Assembly: GCA_900549015.1 (NCBI GenBank) | Contig: URMH01000049.1 | Location: 1 to 18,298 of the forward strand | Source of the DNA: an uncultured Blautia sp. | Lineage (GTDB): Bacteria > Bacillota > Clostridia > Lachnospirales > Lachnospiraceae | Direction of reading: 5' to 3' | Length of the DNA: 18,298 nucleotides | Shown here: in pieces, positions 1 to 6,652 of the stretch | How the letters are laid out: the number at the start of each line of letters is the position of its first letter | How positions within the stretch are numbered: position 1 is the first letter of the stretch | The notes under the pieces: generated by a model | Database searches by the model: none | What the model saw: only the letters and a program-made list of their open reading frames with translations | Told to the model about the DNA's origin: nothing | Translations under genes and position numbers: made by a program

Positions 1-13
1 ACGCTTTGAAGCC

Positions 14-87
14 CGTCGCCAAGAGGATTTGAACCTCCGACCCCTCGCTTAGGAGGCGAGTGCTCTATCCAGCTGAGCTATGACGAC
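14..87 (-). tRNA. tRNA-Arg, anticodon CCU
   Basis: This is a complete cloverleaf on the minus strand. The 7-bp acceptor pairs GTCGTCA (87-81) with TGGCGAC (21-15), with discriminator G at 14 and no encoded CCA. The D-arm is GCTC/GAGC around a GGA-containing loop. The anticodon stem CTCGC/GCGAG carries loop CTCCTAA (55-49) with anticodon CCT at 53-51. The T-arm has loop TTCAAAT. It decodes AGG. It lies last in a row of three related transcription units and has its own promoter, with a leader of about 54 nt before the mature 5' end. Confidence 0.95.
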
Positions 88-147
88 ACATGCCGCAAAC
101 CCTTGATTTTACTGGGTTTCTGGGATTTTTCCCTTCGGCCATATATA

Positions 148-176
148 AGATTATCAACTCTTTTTCGAGTTGTCAA
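148..176 (-). promoter_or_regulatory. Promoter of tRNA-Arg with palindromic spacer
   Basis: On the minus strand, -35 TTGACA (176-171) is separated by 17 nt from -10 TAATCT (153-148). The spacer holds an inverted repeat CAACTC / GAGTTG (plus-strand 155-160 and 167-172). The predicted start is near 141. The leader from there to 88 has short hairpins such as GGGAAAAATCCC. The sequence closely parallels the promoter at 422-449. Confidence 0.7.
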
Positions 177-211
177 TCTACAGATTTTTTTACTTTGGTA
201 ACATTAGAACG

Positions 212-228
212 TTCCCCAAATTGGGGAA
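212..228 (-). repeat. Palindrome downstream of unit B
   Basis: TTCCCCAAATTGGGGAA is a near-perfect palindrome 19 bases after the closing helix of unit B. It could be a weak terminator or processing hairpin, but no T-tract follows on the minus strand. Eleven bases overlapping it (TTGGGGAATGC, 221-231) recur at 298-308 inside unit B, so the insertion there may derive from this element. Confidence 0.4.
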
Positions 229-246
229 TGCTTTGTTGTCACCTTT

Positions 247-366
247 GGCATTTTTCAGAATAGATTCGAACTGAAAGTTGTTTTTCATTTTTTCCCTTTG
301 GGGAATGCCTCGGCTTTCTCTTAGGAGGACCATGTTATATCCATTTAACTAACGAGACAAAATGCC
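247..366 (-). ncRNA. tRNA-Arg(CCU)-like RNA, unit B (pseudo-tRNA or structured RNA)
   Basis: The minus strand from 358 reads as the 5' half of a tRNA: a T-A linker, a D-arm GTT/AAC with a TGGATA loop, then a seven-base loop CTCCTAA (327-321) with CCT where the anticodon would sit. The anticodon stem is broken (TGGTC against GAGAA). After it comes an expanded region with a TTCCC/GGGAA hairpin, then TTTCAG (276-271) pairing with CTGAAA (258-253) around a 12-nt loop that contains the T-loop-like TTCGAATC. Directly adjacent, GGCATT (366-361) pairs with AATGCC (252-247). The closing helix thus stacks on the T-like arm as in a tRNA. It is too long and too poorly paired for a working tRNA. It may be a decayed duplicate or a tRNA-mimicking RNA; function is unknown. 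Confidence 0.5.
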
Positions 367-421
367 ATTTCCCATTGAAAACACGCGGTTTTTCAGATTT
401 TTGGCAATGGCAACCTTTATT

Positions 422-449
422 TAATTATCAGCTCTTTTGAAGCTGTTAA
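422..449 (-). promoter_or_regulatory. Promoter of tRNA-like unit B
   Basis: On the minus strand, TTAACA (449-444) is separated by 16 nt from TAATTA (427-422). The spacer contains the inverted repeat CAGCT / AGCTG (429-433, 441-445). It aligns base for base with much of the tRNA-Arg promoter at 148-176 and looks like a duplicate of it. The arms differ in sequence but stay complementary. Confidence 0.5.
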
Positions 450-499
450 TTACAACTATTTTTCATGTTAGTAACATCAAAGCACTCCCTTTTAGGGTA

Positions 500-624
500 A
501 CACCTTCGTGTCAATTTTCACACCACTTGACCAGATTCGAACTCAAAAGTTTTTCCAGAAGTGATAACCTTAGTTTCTCTTTAGGCGGCGCTTGTTTTAT
601 CCGTTAAACTAACAAGACGAATGT
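500..624 (-). ncRNA. tRNA-Arg(CCU)-like RNA, unit C (pseudo-tRNA or structured RNA)
   Basis: The minus strand from 618 matches unit B from 358 at 36 of 51 ungapped positions. It has a D-arm GTTT/AAAC with a loop containing CGGATA, and a CGCCTAA loop (587-581) with CCT at 585-583. U33 is replaced by G and no anticodon stem forms. Downstream, a hairpin TTTGA (547-543) / TCAAG (530-526) carries a 12-nt loop with TTCGAATC, the same loop size and motif as unit B. ACATTCGT (624-617) can pair with ACGAA-GG-TGT (509-500) across a two-base bulge as a closing helix. It cannot be a canonical tRNA. A small hairpin CCCT/AGGG follows near 484-497. Confidence 0.45.
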
Positions 625-648
625 CGCTCTTTCTCAAGCAACACTTTT

Positions 649-677
649 ATTTTACTATATTTCCAGAGGAAATACAA
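649..677 (-). promoter_or_regulatory. Promoter of tRNA-like unit C
   Basis: On the minus strand, TTGTAT (677-672) is separated by 17 nt from TAAAAT (654-649). The spacer region contains ATTTCC / GGAAAT (659-664, 668-673), a third promoter with a palindrome around its spacer. It starts only 7 bp after the stop codon of the DUF3881 gene. No terminator is visible between them, so readthrough is possible. Confidence 0.5.
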
Positions 678-684
678 GTACAAT

Positions 685-1560
685 TTAAAAATGAAGCTGT
701 CCCTGAAGCCATATGATTCCTTTAAATCTGCGCCCCGTCTGCGGTTCACCCAATAAATCTTTTTTATTGATGCACACATCAAACTGCACGTCATTGCTGT
801 CCAGCGTAAGCTGATAAACTTCTTCTCCTGTAAGAATATTTTTAAACACCATGAAATCAAGAATTTCTCCCATTACATTGTACTGGTCGCACTCAATCCC
901 ATACGGCATAAAATAAGAATCTACAATAGAAAAAATATCTTCTCTGACAATACGCTGAGAAATCATAGAATACGTATCCATATCTTCCATCGTAAGGCTT
1001 TCCATTGCATCTTCATCACCATTTCTGGCCGCTGCAATCAGATTGCTCCTGTTCTTTGCCAGCTCGCGCTCTGCCCGCGCAGCTTCTTTATCCTTTTGCA
1101 AAGGAAGGAGAACCATTCCTTCCTTTGCAAGTCCGGAGATTGTAAGAATCTTCCGCCCCTCAGGTGCAATCCCCTTCTGATTTTCCAGCATATATTCAGC
1201 CACATTCTGAAGATAAAATATCAAAGTCACACCTATCCTCAAATCATCACACGCGCCCGCAAAAGATTGTTGTGCCGCGTGGCGTTCTATCACAACATTT
1301 TCATCTGTTGTAATTCCAGTCCCCCGAAAAAACGGGAAGTAATATTCCACGTGAAACTCGTTCTTTTCATCATACTGTCCGCACACCGTAATGCCGCAGT
1401 CACAACCGTAATTTTTGGAAAACTCTGCAAAAACGCCATCTTCGTAATCTTCTATAATATTTTTTTCATCATATGTCTCGATTACATCTTGTATGATTTC
1501 TTCTATTTGCCTTCTCTTCTTTATCTCCGAAAAGCCAACTGCTCTTAAATAGCTATGCAC
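685..1560 (-). CDS. DUF3881-family protein
   Basis: A 291-residue soluble protein with no signal peptide or membrane segment. From its N-terminus (MHSYLRAVGF) and overall make-up I take it for the DUF3881 family, seen mainly in Lachnospiraceae; its function is unknown. A charged helical stretch around residues 155-185 (rich in K, E, R and A) separates two mixed alpha/beta parts. The start is GTG at 1560, set by an AGGAGG site (CAGGAGGTG) seven bases upstream. It is the last gene of the parA-parB-DUF4446-serS operon, 26 bp after serS, and no terminator is seen after its stop. A parS-like sequence (13/16) lies inside the gene at 1343-1358. The family assignment is from memory of the pattern. 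Confidence 0.75.
   Translation of the reverse strand: MHSYLRAVGFSEIKKRRQIEEIIQDVIETYDEKNIIEDYEDGVFAEFSKNYGCDCGITVCGQYDEKNEFHVEYYFPFFRGTGITTDENVVIERHAAQQSFAGACDDLRIGVTLIFYLQNVAEYMLENQKGIAPEGRKILTISGLAKEGMVLLPLQKDKEAARAERELAKNRSNLIAAARNGDEDAMESLTMEDMDTYSMISQRIVREDIFSIVDSYFMPYGIECDQYNVMGEILDFMVFKNILTGEEVYQLTLDSNDVQFDVCINKKDLLGEPQTGRRFKGIIWLQGQLHF
1343..1358. other. Degenerate parS-like site
   Basis: TATTCCACGTGAAACT matches 13 of 16 positions of TGTTTCACGTGAAACA. It lies inside the DUF3881 gene, in a reading frame that encodes F-H-V-E. Three mismatches make strong ParB binding doubtful. Confidence 0.25.
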
Positions 1561-1586
1561 AAAAACACCTCCTGAAACAGTCAGTT

Positions 1587-2879
1587 TTATGCACGTTTTT
1601 TCTCAATCTTTGTCATTCCTCCCATGTAAGGCTGTAATGCTTTCGGAATGTTCACAGAACCGTCCTCATTAAGATTGTTTTCCAGGAATGCAATCAGCAT
1701 TCTTGGCGGTGCTACAACTGTATTATTTAAAGTATGAGCCAGATATTTCTTTCCATCTTTTCCATTTACACGGATTTTCAGACGGCGTGCCTGCGCGTCT
1801 CCAAGATTGGAGCAGCTTCCTACCTCAAAATATTTTTTCTGGCGGGGAGACCATGCCTCTACATCAATAGATTTCACTTTTAAATCTGCCAGATCTCCGG
1901 AACAGCATTCCAGAGTACGAACCGGAATATCCATAGAACGGAACAGATCAACTGTATTCTTCCAGAGTTTTTCAAACCATTCCGGACTTTCCTCCGGACG
2001 GCACACAACAACCATTTCCTGTTTTTCAAACTGGTGAATACGGTAAACGCCTCTCTCTTCCAGTCCGTGTGCTCCTTTTTCTTTACGGAAACACGGAGAA
2101 TAACTTGTAAGAGTTTTTGGAAGTTCTTCTTCCGGAATAATCTGATCGATAAATTTTCCAATCATAGAATGCTCACTTGTACCAATAAGATACAGGTCTT
2201 CACCTTCTATTTTATACATCATTGCTTCCATTTCTGCAAAGCTCATAACACCGGTTACTACACTGCTTCGAATCATAAAAGGAGGTACACAGTAAGTAAA
2301 TCCTCTATTGATCATAAAATCGCGGGCATAAGAAATCACTGCAGAATGAAGTCTTGCAATGTCGCCCATCAGATAATAAAATCCATTTCCAGCCACTCTT
2401 CTTGCGCTGTCTAAGTCAATTCCGTCAAAGTTTTCCATAATATCTGTATGATACGGAACCTCAAAATCCGGAACAACCGGCTCTCCAAATCTCTCAACCT
2501 CTACATTCTCGCTGTCATCTTTACCAATCGGAACAGACGGATCGATAATATTCGGAATCACCATCATATTTTTCAGAAGTTCTTCTTCCACTTCTTTTTC
2601 TCTTGTGGAAAGCTCTTCAATTCTTGCTCCGGAAGCTGCTACCTGTTTTTTCACTTCCTCTGCTTCTTCTTTCTTTCCCTGGCCCATTAAAGCGCCAATC
2701 TGTTTTGAAATTTTATTTCTTTCTGCACGTAAAGCTTCTACTTCCTGTTTGATTTCTCTGTTCTCTTTATCAAGTTCCAGTACCTTATCCACCAGTTCTA
2801 ACTTACTGTCCTGAAATTTATTACGGATATTCTGTTTTACTATCTCCGGATTTTCTCTCACAAACTTAATGTCTAACAT
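1587..2879 (-). CDS. serS: Seryl-tRNA synthetase
   Basis: This 430-residue class II synthetase charges tRNA-Ser with serine in the cytoplasm. Residues 1-105 are the tRNA-binding coiled-coil arm (heptad-rich, K/E-rich). The catalytic core follows with the serine-binding TSE at 234-236, motif 2 from FRKE (264) to RIHQFEKQE (280-288), and motif 3 from 383 with R393. The length is normal. Two features depart from the usual bacterial form: TSEHSM in place of TAEVP, and A-P-P-R in motif 3 where most bacterial enzymes have A-V-G-R, so it belongs to a divergent branch. The start ATG has AGGAGG (CAGGAGGACAATATG). It lies 16 bp after the DUF4446 gene and 26 bp before the DUF3881 gene. I see no T-box leader in front of it; it depends on the upstream operon promoter. 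Confidence 0.95.
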   Translation of the reverse strand: MLDIKFVRENPEIVKQNIRNKFQDSKLELVDKVLELDKENREIKQEVEALRAERNKISKQIGALMGQGKKEEAEEVKKQVAASGARIEELSTREKEVEEELLKNMMVIPNIIDPSVPIGKDDSENVEVERFGEPVVPDFEVPYHTDIMENFDGIDLDSARRVAGNGFYYLMGDIARLHSAVISYARDFMINRGFTYCVPPFMIRSSVVTGVMSFAEMEAMMYKIEGEDLYLIGTSEHSMIGKFIDQIIPEEELPKTLTSYSPCFRKEKGAHGLEERGVYRIHQFEKQEMVVVCRPEESPEWFEKLWKNTVDLFRSMDIPVRTLECCSGDLADLKVKSIDVEAWSPRQKKYFEVGSCSNLGDAQARRLKIRVNGKDGKKYLAHTLNNTVVAPPRMLIAFLENNLNEDGSVNIPKALQPYMGGMTKIEKKRA

Positions 2880-2895
2880 ATTGTCCTCCTGTTAT

Positions 2896-3420
2896 TTACT
2901 CTTTTTCTGCTATTTCTCCAATTCCAAAATTCACAGCCTTTCGAAGAGCTTCTACCTCTTCCTGGCTTAACATTACATAAGATTCTCCCTTTACAATCTC
3001 TTTCAAATACAAAAAACAGTTATCTCGACTGTGTACTGCATTTAAAATCAGGCCGGAATTATCCTTATCGAGCATCGCAAGAGCAAAGCTTAACTTTCCT
3101 CCCACGTCTTCAAAAGCATCGTATTTTTCAACACCATATTTACTGAAAATATATCCGAAAGCTTTTTTGAGATAATTAATATCTCTTTCATGATCTTCCT
3201 TTGCCTCGTAAAGCCTGTCTATCTGAGCAAACTTTCTTATGAACATTTTCTCCAGTGACTGTCCGTCTGTCCCCTTCATGAAAAGCTTATATTTTCTTTC
3301 CAGTCGGCTCAGGCGCATATTACTGCTGACCACATTTATAATAAGGACAATGGACAGAACCAGCAATATAATAATGATAATTCCCGGGTCAATTCCCAAA
3401 CTGTCAAAAATACCGCTCAT
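2896..3420 (-). CDS. DUF4446-family membrane-anchored protein
   Basis: A 174-residue protein with one strongly hydrophobic segment at about residues 11-33 (I/L/V-rich), then a basic stretch (RLSRLERKYK) and a predicted coiled coil to about residue 90. The C-terminal part is mixed alpha/beta with conserved-looking FALAMLD and a hydrophobic core. This matches the DUF4446 family often found next to parB in Firmicutes; the molecular role is unknown. The context (16 bp after parB, 16 bp before serS) suggests a membrane protein linked to segregation or cell-cycle work, but that is inference. The start ATG is preceded by AAGGAG. Confidence 0.8.
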   Translation of the reverse strand: MSGIFDSLGIDPGIIIIILLVLSIVLIINVVSSNMRLSRLERKYKLFMKGTDGQSLEKMFIRKFAQIDRLYEAKEDHERDINYLKKAFGYIFSKYGVEKYDAFEDVGGKLSFALAMLDKDNSGLILNAVHSRDNCFLYLKEIVKGESYVMLSQEEVEALRKAVNFGIGEIAEKE

Positions 3421-3436
3421 TCAATATTCTCCTTAT

Positions 3437-4357
3437 CTATCTGATTGATTCAAACAGCTCTATAATTCTCTCCAGTTCATCTCTTGAATAATATTCTATT
3501 TCTATTTTTCCCTTATCGTTTTTCTTTCTGTTAATGATAACCTTTGTTCCCATAATTGCCTTCATTTTTTCTTCCAGGCTTTCATAAACGGCATCTTCTG
3601 TGGTATTTTTCTCCACATTTTTCTCCCTGGGCGGCTCCATAAGTGTTTTTACAAGCTTTTCAGTCTCCCTTACGCTCATTTTCTCATCAAATACCTTCGT
3701 AGCAACAGATGCCTGCATTTCCTTATCCGGCAAAGCCAGAATTGCCCTTGCGTGACCTGCAGAAATCATCTCATCTATTAACATCTGCTGAACTTTTTCA
3801 TCTAATTTCAAAAGACGCATAGAGTTTGTAACTGCAGTTCTGCTTTTCGCAACCCGTTCCGCTATCTCGTCCTGTTTCAAATGAAACTCATCAAGAAGCC
3901 TTTTATATGCCATAGCCTCTTCAATAGGATTTAAGTCTTCTCTCTGAATATTTTCAATCAGAGAAATTTCCACAACTTCCTGCTCTGTAAATTCTTTTAC
4001 GATTACAGGAATCTCCTTCAGTCCCGCGATTTTCGCCGCGCGCCATCTGCGCTCTCCTGCTATTATTTCGTAATATCCTTTTTTATCCGATACAAGAAGC
4101 GGCTGCAGAACTCCATACTGTTTGATAGATTCTGCCAGTTCCAGAAGCGCATCTTCATCAAAGTGTTTTCTTGGCTGCGAGCGGTTTGGCTCTACACTGG
4201 AAATTTTCACTTTTTTCTCTGCAGCAACAGGCGCTGTCTTTTTCTCAGCTTTTATTTCTGCCTGTGGTTTTTTTACCGCTTCTTTTTCTGCAGATGCTTT
4301 TGCAGGTATCAAAGCGTCCAAACCTCTTCCCAGTCCCCCTGTTTTTCTCACTGCCAT
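3437..4357 (-). CDS. parB: Chromosome-partitioning protein ParB (Spo0J)
   Basis: ParB is a CTP-dependent DNA clamp that loads at parS, spreads, and recruits SMC. From the chosen start, residues 7-17 are the ParA-activating GLGRGLDALIP. An A/K/E-rich linker (18-50) follows. The ParB/Srx CTPase domain has S-Q-P-R at 60-63 and the C-motif GERRWRA at 101-107. ENIQREDLNPIEEA sits at 135-148 and the helix-turn-helix at about 160-184. The last 60 residues form the dimer domain. Two in-frame ATGs are adjacent. The one at 4360 overlaps the parA stop as ATGA. The one at 4357 has better spacing (seven bases) from GGAGG and gives the usual MA-start N-terminus, so I chose it. Length 306 residues, normal for Spo0J-type proteins. 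Perfect parS sites are nearby. Confidence 0.95.
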   Translation of the reverse strand: MAVRKTGGLGRGLDALIPAKASAEKEAVKKPQAEIKAEKKTAPVAAEKKVKISSVEPNRSQPRKHFDEDALLELAESIKQYGVLQPLLVSDKKGYYEIIAGERRWRAAKIAGLKEIPVIVKEFTEQEVVEISLIENIQREDLNPIEEAMAYKRLLDEFHLKQDEIAERVAKSRTAVTNSMRLLKLDEKVQQMLIDEMISAGHARAILALPDKEMQASVATKVFDEKMSVRETEKLVKTLMEPPREKNVEKNTTEDAVYESLEEKMKAIMGTKVIINRKKNDKGKIEIEYYSRDELERIIELFESIR

Positions 4358-5124
4358 CATTCACCCTCCCTGTTTATTACTTCGTCAGCCAGAAGGCGAT
4401 AACTTTCTGCTCCTGCCGATTTTGAATCATACAAATTAATAGGCATACCGTAACTTGGCGCTTCTGCCAATCGGACATTTCGCGGAATAATTGTCTTATA
4501 GATGTTTTGCTGCAAGTTGTCTTTCACATTTTCCACTACCTGGAGAGAAAGATTTGTTCTTGCATCATACATAGTAAATACTACACCCTCTATTTTTAAT
4601 CTCTTATTCAGGCGGTCCTTCACAAGCTCAATCGTATGAATTAACTGTGACAGCCCTTCCAGAGCATAGTATTCACATTGAATCGGTACTAAAACAGACG
4701 TCGCTGCTGTCAGTGCATTGATTGTAAGCATACTTAATGACGGAGGGCAATCCATAATAATATAATCATATTTTCTTCTTATTTTATCTGTTATGCCCTT
4801 CAATATGTATTCCTTATTCTCAATTCCAATCAGCTCGATTTCCGAGCCGGAAAGGTTCATATTAGATGGTATTAAATCCACATTTTCTACTACATCTTTT
4901 ATAATCACTTCTTTTGCAGTTGCTTCACCCAAAAGAAGCTCATACAAGGTTTTTTCTACTGCATTTTTATCAACACCTAATCCGCTTGTGGTATTTCCCT
5001 GTGGATCAATATCAATCGCCAATACTTTTTTCCCTTTTTCCGCAAGACATGCAGAGAGATTAATAGCTGTGGTGGATTTTCCTACTCCGCCTTTCTGATT
5101 TGCTACTGCAATAATTCTGCCCAA
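4357..5124 (-). CDS. parA: Chromosome-partitioning ATPase ParA (Soj)
   Basis: ParA is an ATP-dependent DNA-binding ATPase that works with ParB in origin segregation and, in Bacillus, affects DnaA. The deviant Walker A KGGVGKST is at residues 11-18, DPQGN at 40-44, and Walker B YIIMDCPPS at about 121-129 with D125. Length is 255 residues, typical of Soj. A longer reading frame begins with GTG at 5130, but the GGGAGG ribosome binding site touches that GTG directly. The TTG at 5124 is six bases from it and gives MGRIIAVANQKGG, the standard Soj N-terminus, so I place the start there. It overlaps parB. An extended -10 promoter and a perfect parS lie just upstream. Confidence 0.95.
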   Translation of the reverse strand: MGRIIAVANQKGGVGKSTTAINLSACLAEKGKKVLAIDIDPQGNTTSGLGVDKNAVEKTLYELLLGEATAKEVIIKDVVENVDLIPSNMNLSGSEIELIGIENKEYILKGITDKIRRKYDYIIMDCPPSLSMLTINALTAATSVLVPIQCEYYALEGLSQLIHTIELVKDRLNKRLKIEGVVFTMYDARTNLSLQVVENVKDNLQQNIYKTIIPRNVRLAEAPSYGMPINLYDSKSAGAESYRLLADEVINREGE

Positions 5125-5160
5125 CTTCACCCTCCCTTTCTGTATAAGTTTGCTGATTTC

Positions 5161-5170
5161 ATTATAGCAC
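5161..5170 (-). promoter_or_regulatory. Extended -10 promoter of the parA operon
   Basis: The minus strand reads GTGCTATAAT, a perfect TATAAT (5166-5161) preceded by TG-N. No good -35 is visible at 17 nt, which fits an extended -10 promoter. The start would be near 5154, giving a leader of about 30 nt before the parA TTG. The parS site sits roughly 40-55 bp upstream of the start, so ParB spreading could affect it (inference). Confidence 0.6.
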
Positions 5171-5194
5171 TTTTATTTTTATCTTTCTACATAA

Positions 5195-5210
5195 TGTTTC
5201 ACGTGAAACA
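5195..5210. other. parS: parS site (perfect consensus)
   Basis: TGTTTCACGTGAAACA matches the Spo0J/ParB consensus at 16 of 16 positions. It lies in the intergenic region upstream of parA. Confidence 0.95.
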
Positions 5211-5472
5211 TAAAAAAAAGAATTTGTTTTATTCCTTTTATTGTATAGTATACCCAATCCTTCTGTTTTTAATCTTTTGTACCTGAAATCTGCTTTTTTA
5301 TAAATATCTGTTTCTTATTATTACCAATAAAACCGTATACAACGAATCGCAAAATATTCTCCATAAGCAGAACCGCCTCTCATTGCACAAACCTCTTTAT
5401 GCCCCTCTTTGTAAAACGACATAAGAACAACACTCCCTGTACTTTCCTGTCGTCTGACAAATCGAAAAAACA
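5211..5472. other. Intergenic stretch between parS and the hydrolase promoter
   Basis: The divergent intergenic region spans 5125-5548 (424 bp). Its ends carry the parA promoter, parS, and the hydrolase promoter and ribosome binding site. The middle is AT-rich, and I see no clear gene, terminator or DnaA-box cluster. A short minus-strand frame (about 5321-5419, 33 codons from an ATG) has a weak GGGAG ten bases upstream and resembles nothing I know. Confidence 0.5.
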
Positions 5473-5501
5473 TTGTAAAATCAATGGTTTTGACGTATAA
5501 T
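5473..5501 (+). promoter_or_regulatory. Promoter of the alpha/beta hydrolase gene
   Basis: TTGTAA (5473-5478) is separated by 17 nt from TATAAT (5496-5501), a sigma-A type promoter. The start would be near 5508 and the leader about 40 nt. An AAGGAGG site at 5536-5542 precedes the ATG at 5549 by six bases. Confidence 0.75.
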
Positions 5502-5548
5502 AAATACAATAAATACCCGTTTATACCAGCAAAACAAGGAGGCTTATT

Positions 5549-6499
5549 ATGAAAAAAAAGAACCATAAACTTCTGACCTTAGCTGTGCTTGCCGGAAGCG
5601 CTACAACAATTATTCATGTTGCAAACAAATTTATCGCTGCAACTTCACAGTTAAAAGAGATGTTAGATATATCCTGCAGAAACTTTTATGAATGGCGTTT
5701 AGGAGATATTTACTACACAAAAAAAGGAGAAGGGACCCCCATTCTTCTAATACACGACTTACTCCCTGGAGCTTCTGGATATGAATGGAATCGTATCGAA
5801 AAGGAACTTTCAACAGAGCATACAGTTTATACCATAGATTTACTCGGCTGCGGACGTTCTGCAAAACCGGGAATCACTTATACAAACTTTTTATATGTAC
5901 AGCTAATCTGTGACTTTGTTAAAGATGTGATTAAAGAAAAAACAGATATTATAGCAAGCGGAATGTCCTCTTCTTTTGCGGTTATGTCCTGTTTAAACGA
6001 AAAAGAATATCTGGGCAAACTTATGCTTGTAAATCCTCCGAGCCTTAATTCACTCCAGAAAATGTCCGGTTATAAAGAAAAGTTACTGAAAACCGCTTTG
6101 GAAATTCCTGTATTCGGCACACTGGTATATCACATGATTGTTTCACGTGAAAACACAAGCAATCTTTTTATAGAAAATATGTATCACAATCCATTTCATG
6201 TATCAGATGAAATTATTGATACTTATTATGAGGCAGCGCATAAGGGCGGCTGTTATGCGAAGTTTTTATTAGGCAGCCTTATTGGAAAATATGTTAATAT
6301 CAGCATCAACCATGCACTTTCCTCCATCGACAACTGCATTTATATTGTATCTGGCGAGGACAGCAACAGCCAGCTTATTTCAAATGAATATACTCGTTTA
6401 AATCCGGCTATCGAGTCTGTCCAGATTTCAAAAACAAAACACCTGCCGCATATGGAAGACCCGGAACACTTTCTTGAACAAGTTGGCATTTTCTTTTAG
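5549..6499 (+). CDS. Membrane-anchored alpha/beta hydrolase family protein
   Basis: A 316-residue protein with a basic N-terminus and one hydrophobic segment (about residues 8-29) that probably serves as a signal anchor. An alpha/beta hydrolase fold follows: PILLIHD (64-70) in the oxyanion strand-loop, YTIDLLGCGRSAKP (94-107), nucleophile elbow G-M-S-S-S (138-142, S140), candidate acid D271 in SGEDSN, and candidate histidine H298 in KHLPHMEDPE. Two usual glycines are missing: the oxyanion loop has HD in place of HG, and the elbow ends in Ser in place of Gly. Activity is therefore likely but the substrate is unknown. It is the only plus-strand gene, between the divergent parA operon and the convergent transporter operon. 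A near-perfect parS lies inside it. Confidence 0.8.
   Translation: MKKKNHKLLTLAVLAGSATTIIHVANKFIAATSQLKEMLDISCRNFYEWRLGDIYYTKKGEGTPILLIHDLLPGASGYEWNRIEKELSTEHTVYTIDLLGCGRSAKPGITYTNFLYVQLICDFVKDVIKEKTDIIASGMSSSFAVMSCLNEKEYLGKLMLVNPPSLNSLQKMSGYKEKLLKTALEIPVFGTLVYHMIVSRENTSNLFIENMYHNPFHVSDEIIDTYYEAAHKGGCYAKFLLGSLIGKYVNISINHALSSIDNCIYIVSGEDSNSQLISNEYTRLNPAIESVQISKTKHLPHMEDPEHFLEQVGIFF
6139..6154. other. parS: parS-like site inside the hydrolase gene
   Basis: TGTTTCACGTGAAAAC matches the consensus at 14 of 16 positions; only the last two bases differ. The hydrolase reads it as V-S-R-E. Central positions are intact, so ParB binding is plausible. Confidence 0.6.
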
Positions 6500-6584
6500 C
6501 CATAAAATGCAGCTGTCAAAATACCTCTCACAACCTATTAATACAGCTTTCAGACACAATTCAATATACCACACTCCATACAAC

Positions 6585-6623
6585 GAAGCGCAAATCCCAG
6601 AGATAAAAAGGAATTTGCGCTTC
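6585..6623. terminator. Inverted repeat between convergent genes
   Basis: GAAGCGCAAAT (6585-6595) pairs perfectly with ATTTGCGCTTC (6613-6623), and CC/GG extends the stem across a one-base bulge. It lies between the hydrolase stop (6499) and the DUF4340 stop (6653), where a shared terminator is expected. Neither side has a clean T-tract; the plus-strand side is the more AT-rich. Confidence 0.5.
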
Positions 6624-6652
6624 CATATTAGTTATTACTTCATCTGTCGCTT

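Noticed and set aside
323..328. CCTCCT in unit B as an anti-Shine-Dalgarno sequence able to sequester mRNAs
   Set aside because: The same bases are simply the CCU anticodon loop also present in the true tRNA-Arg, and unit C lacks CCTCCT.
1096..1548. Long plus-strand frames opposite DUF3881, serS, jag and yidC genes
   Set aside because: They lie opposite well-supported genes, lack ribosome binding sites and have the composition expected of antisense shadows.
5321..5566. Minus-strand reading frame of 81 codons opposite the hydrolase promoter and start
   Set aside because: It overlaps the hydrolase promoter, ribosome binding site and first codons, has no good ribosome binding site and resembles no known protein. 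The shorter internal ATG (33 codons) has only a weak site.
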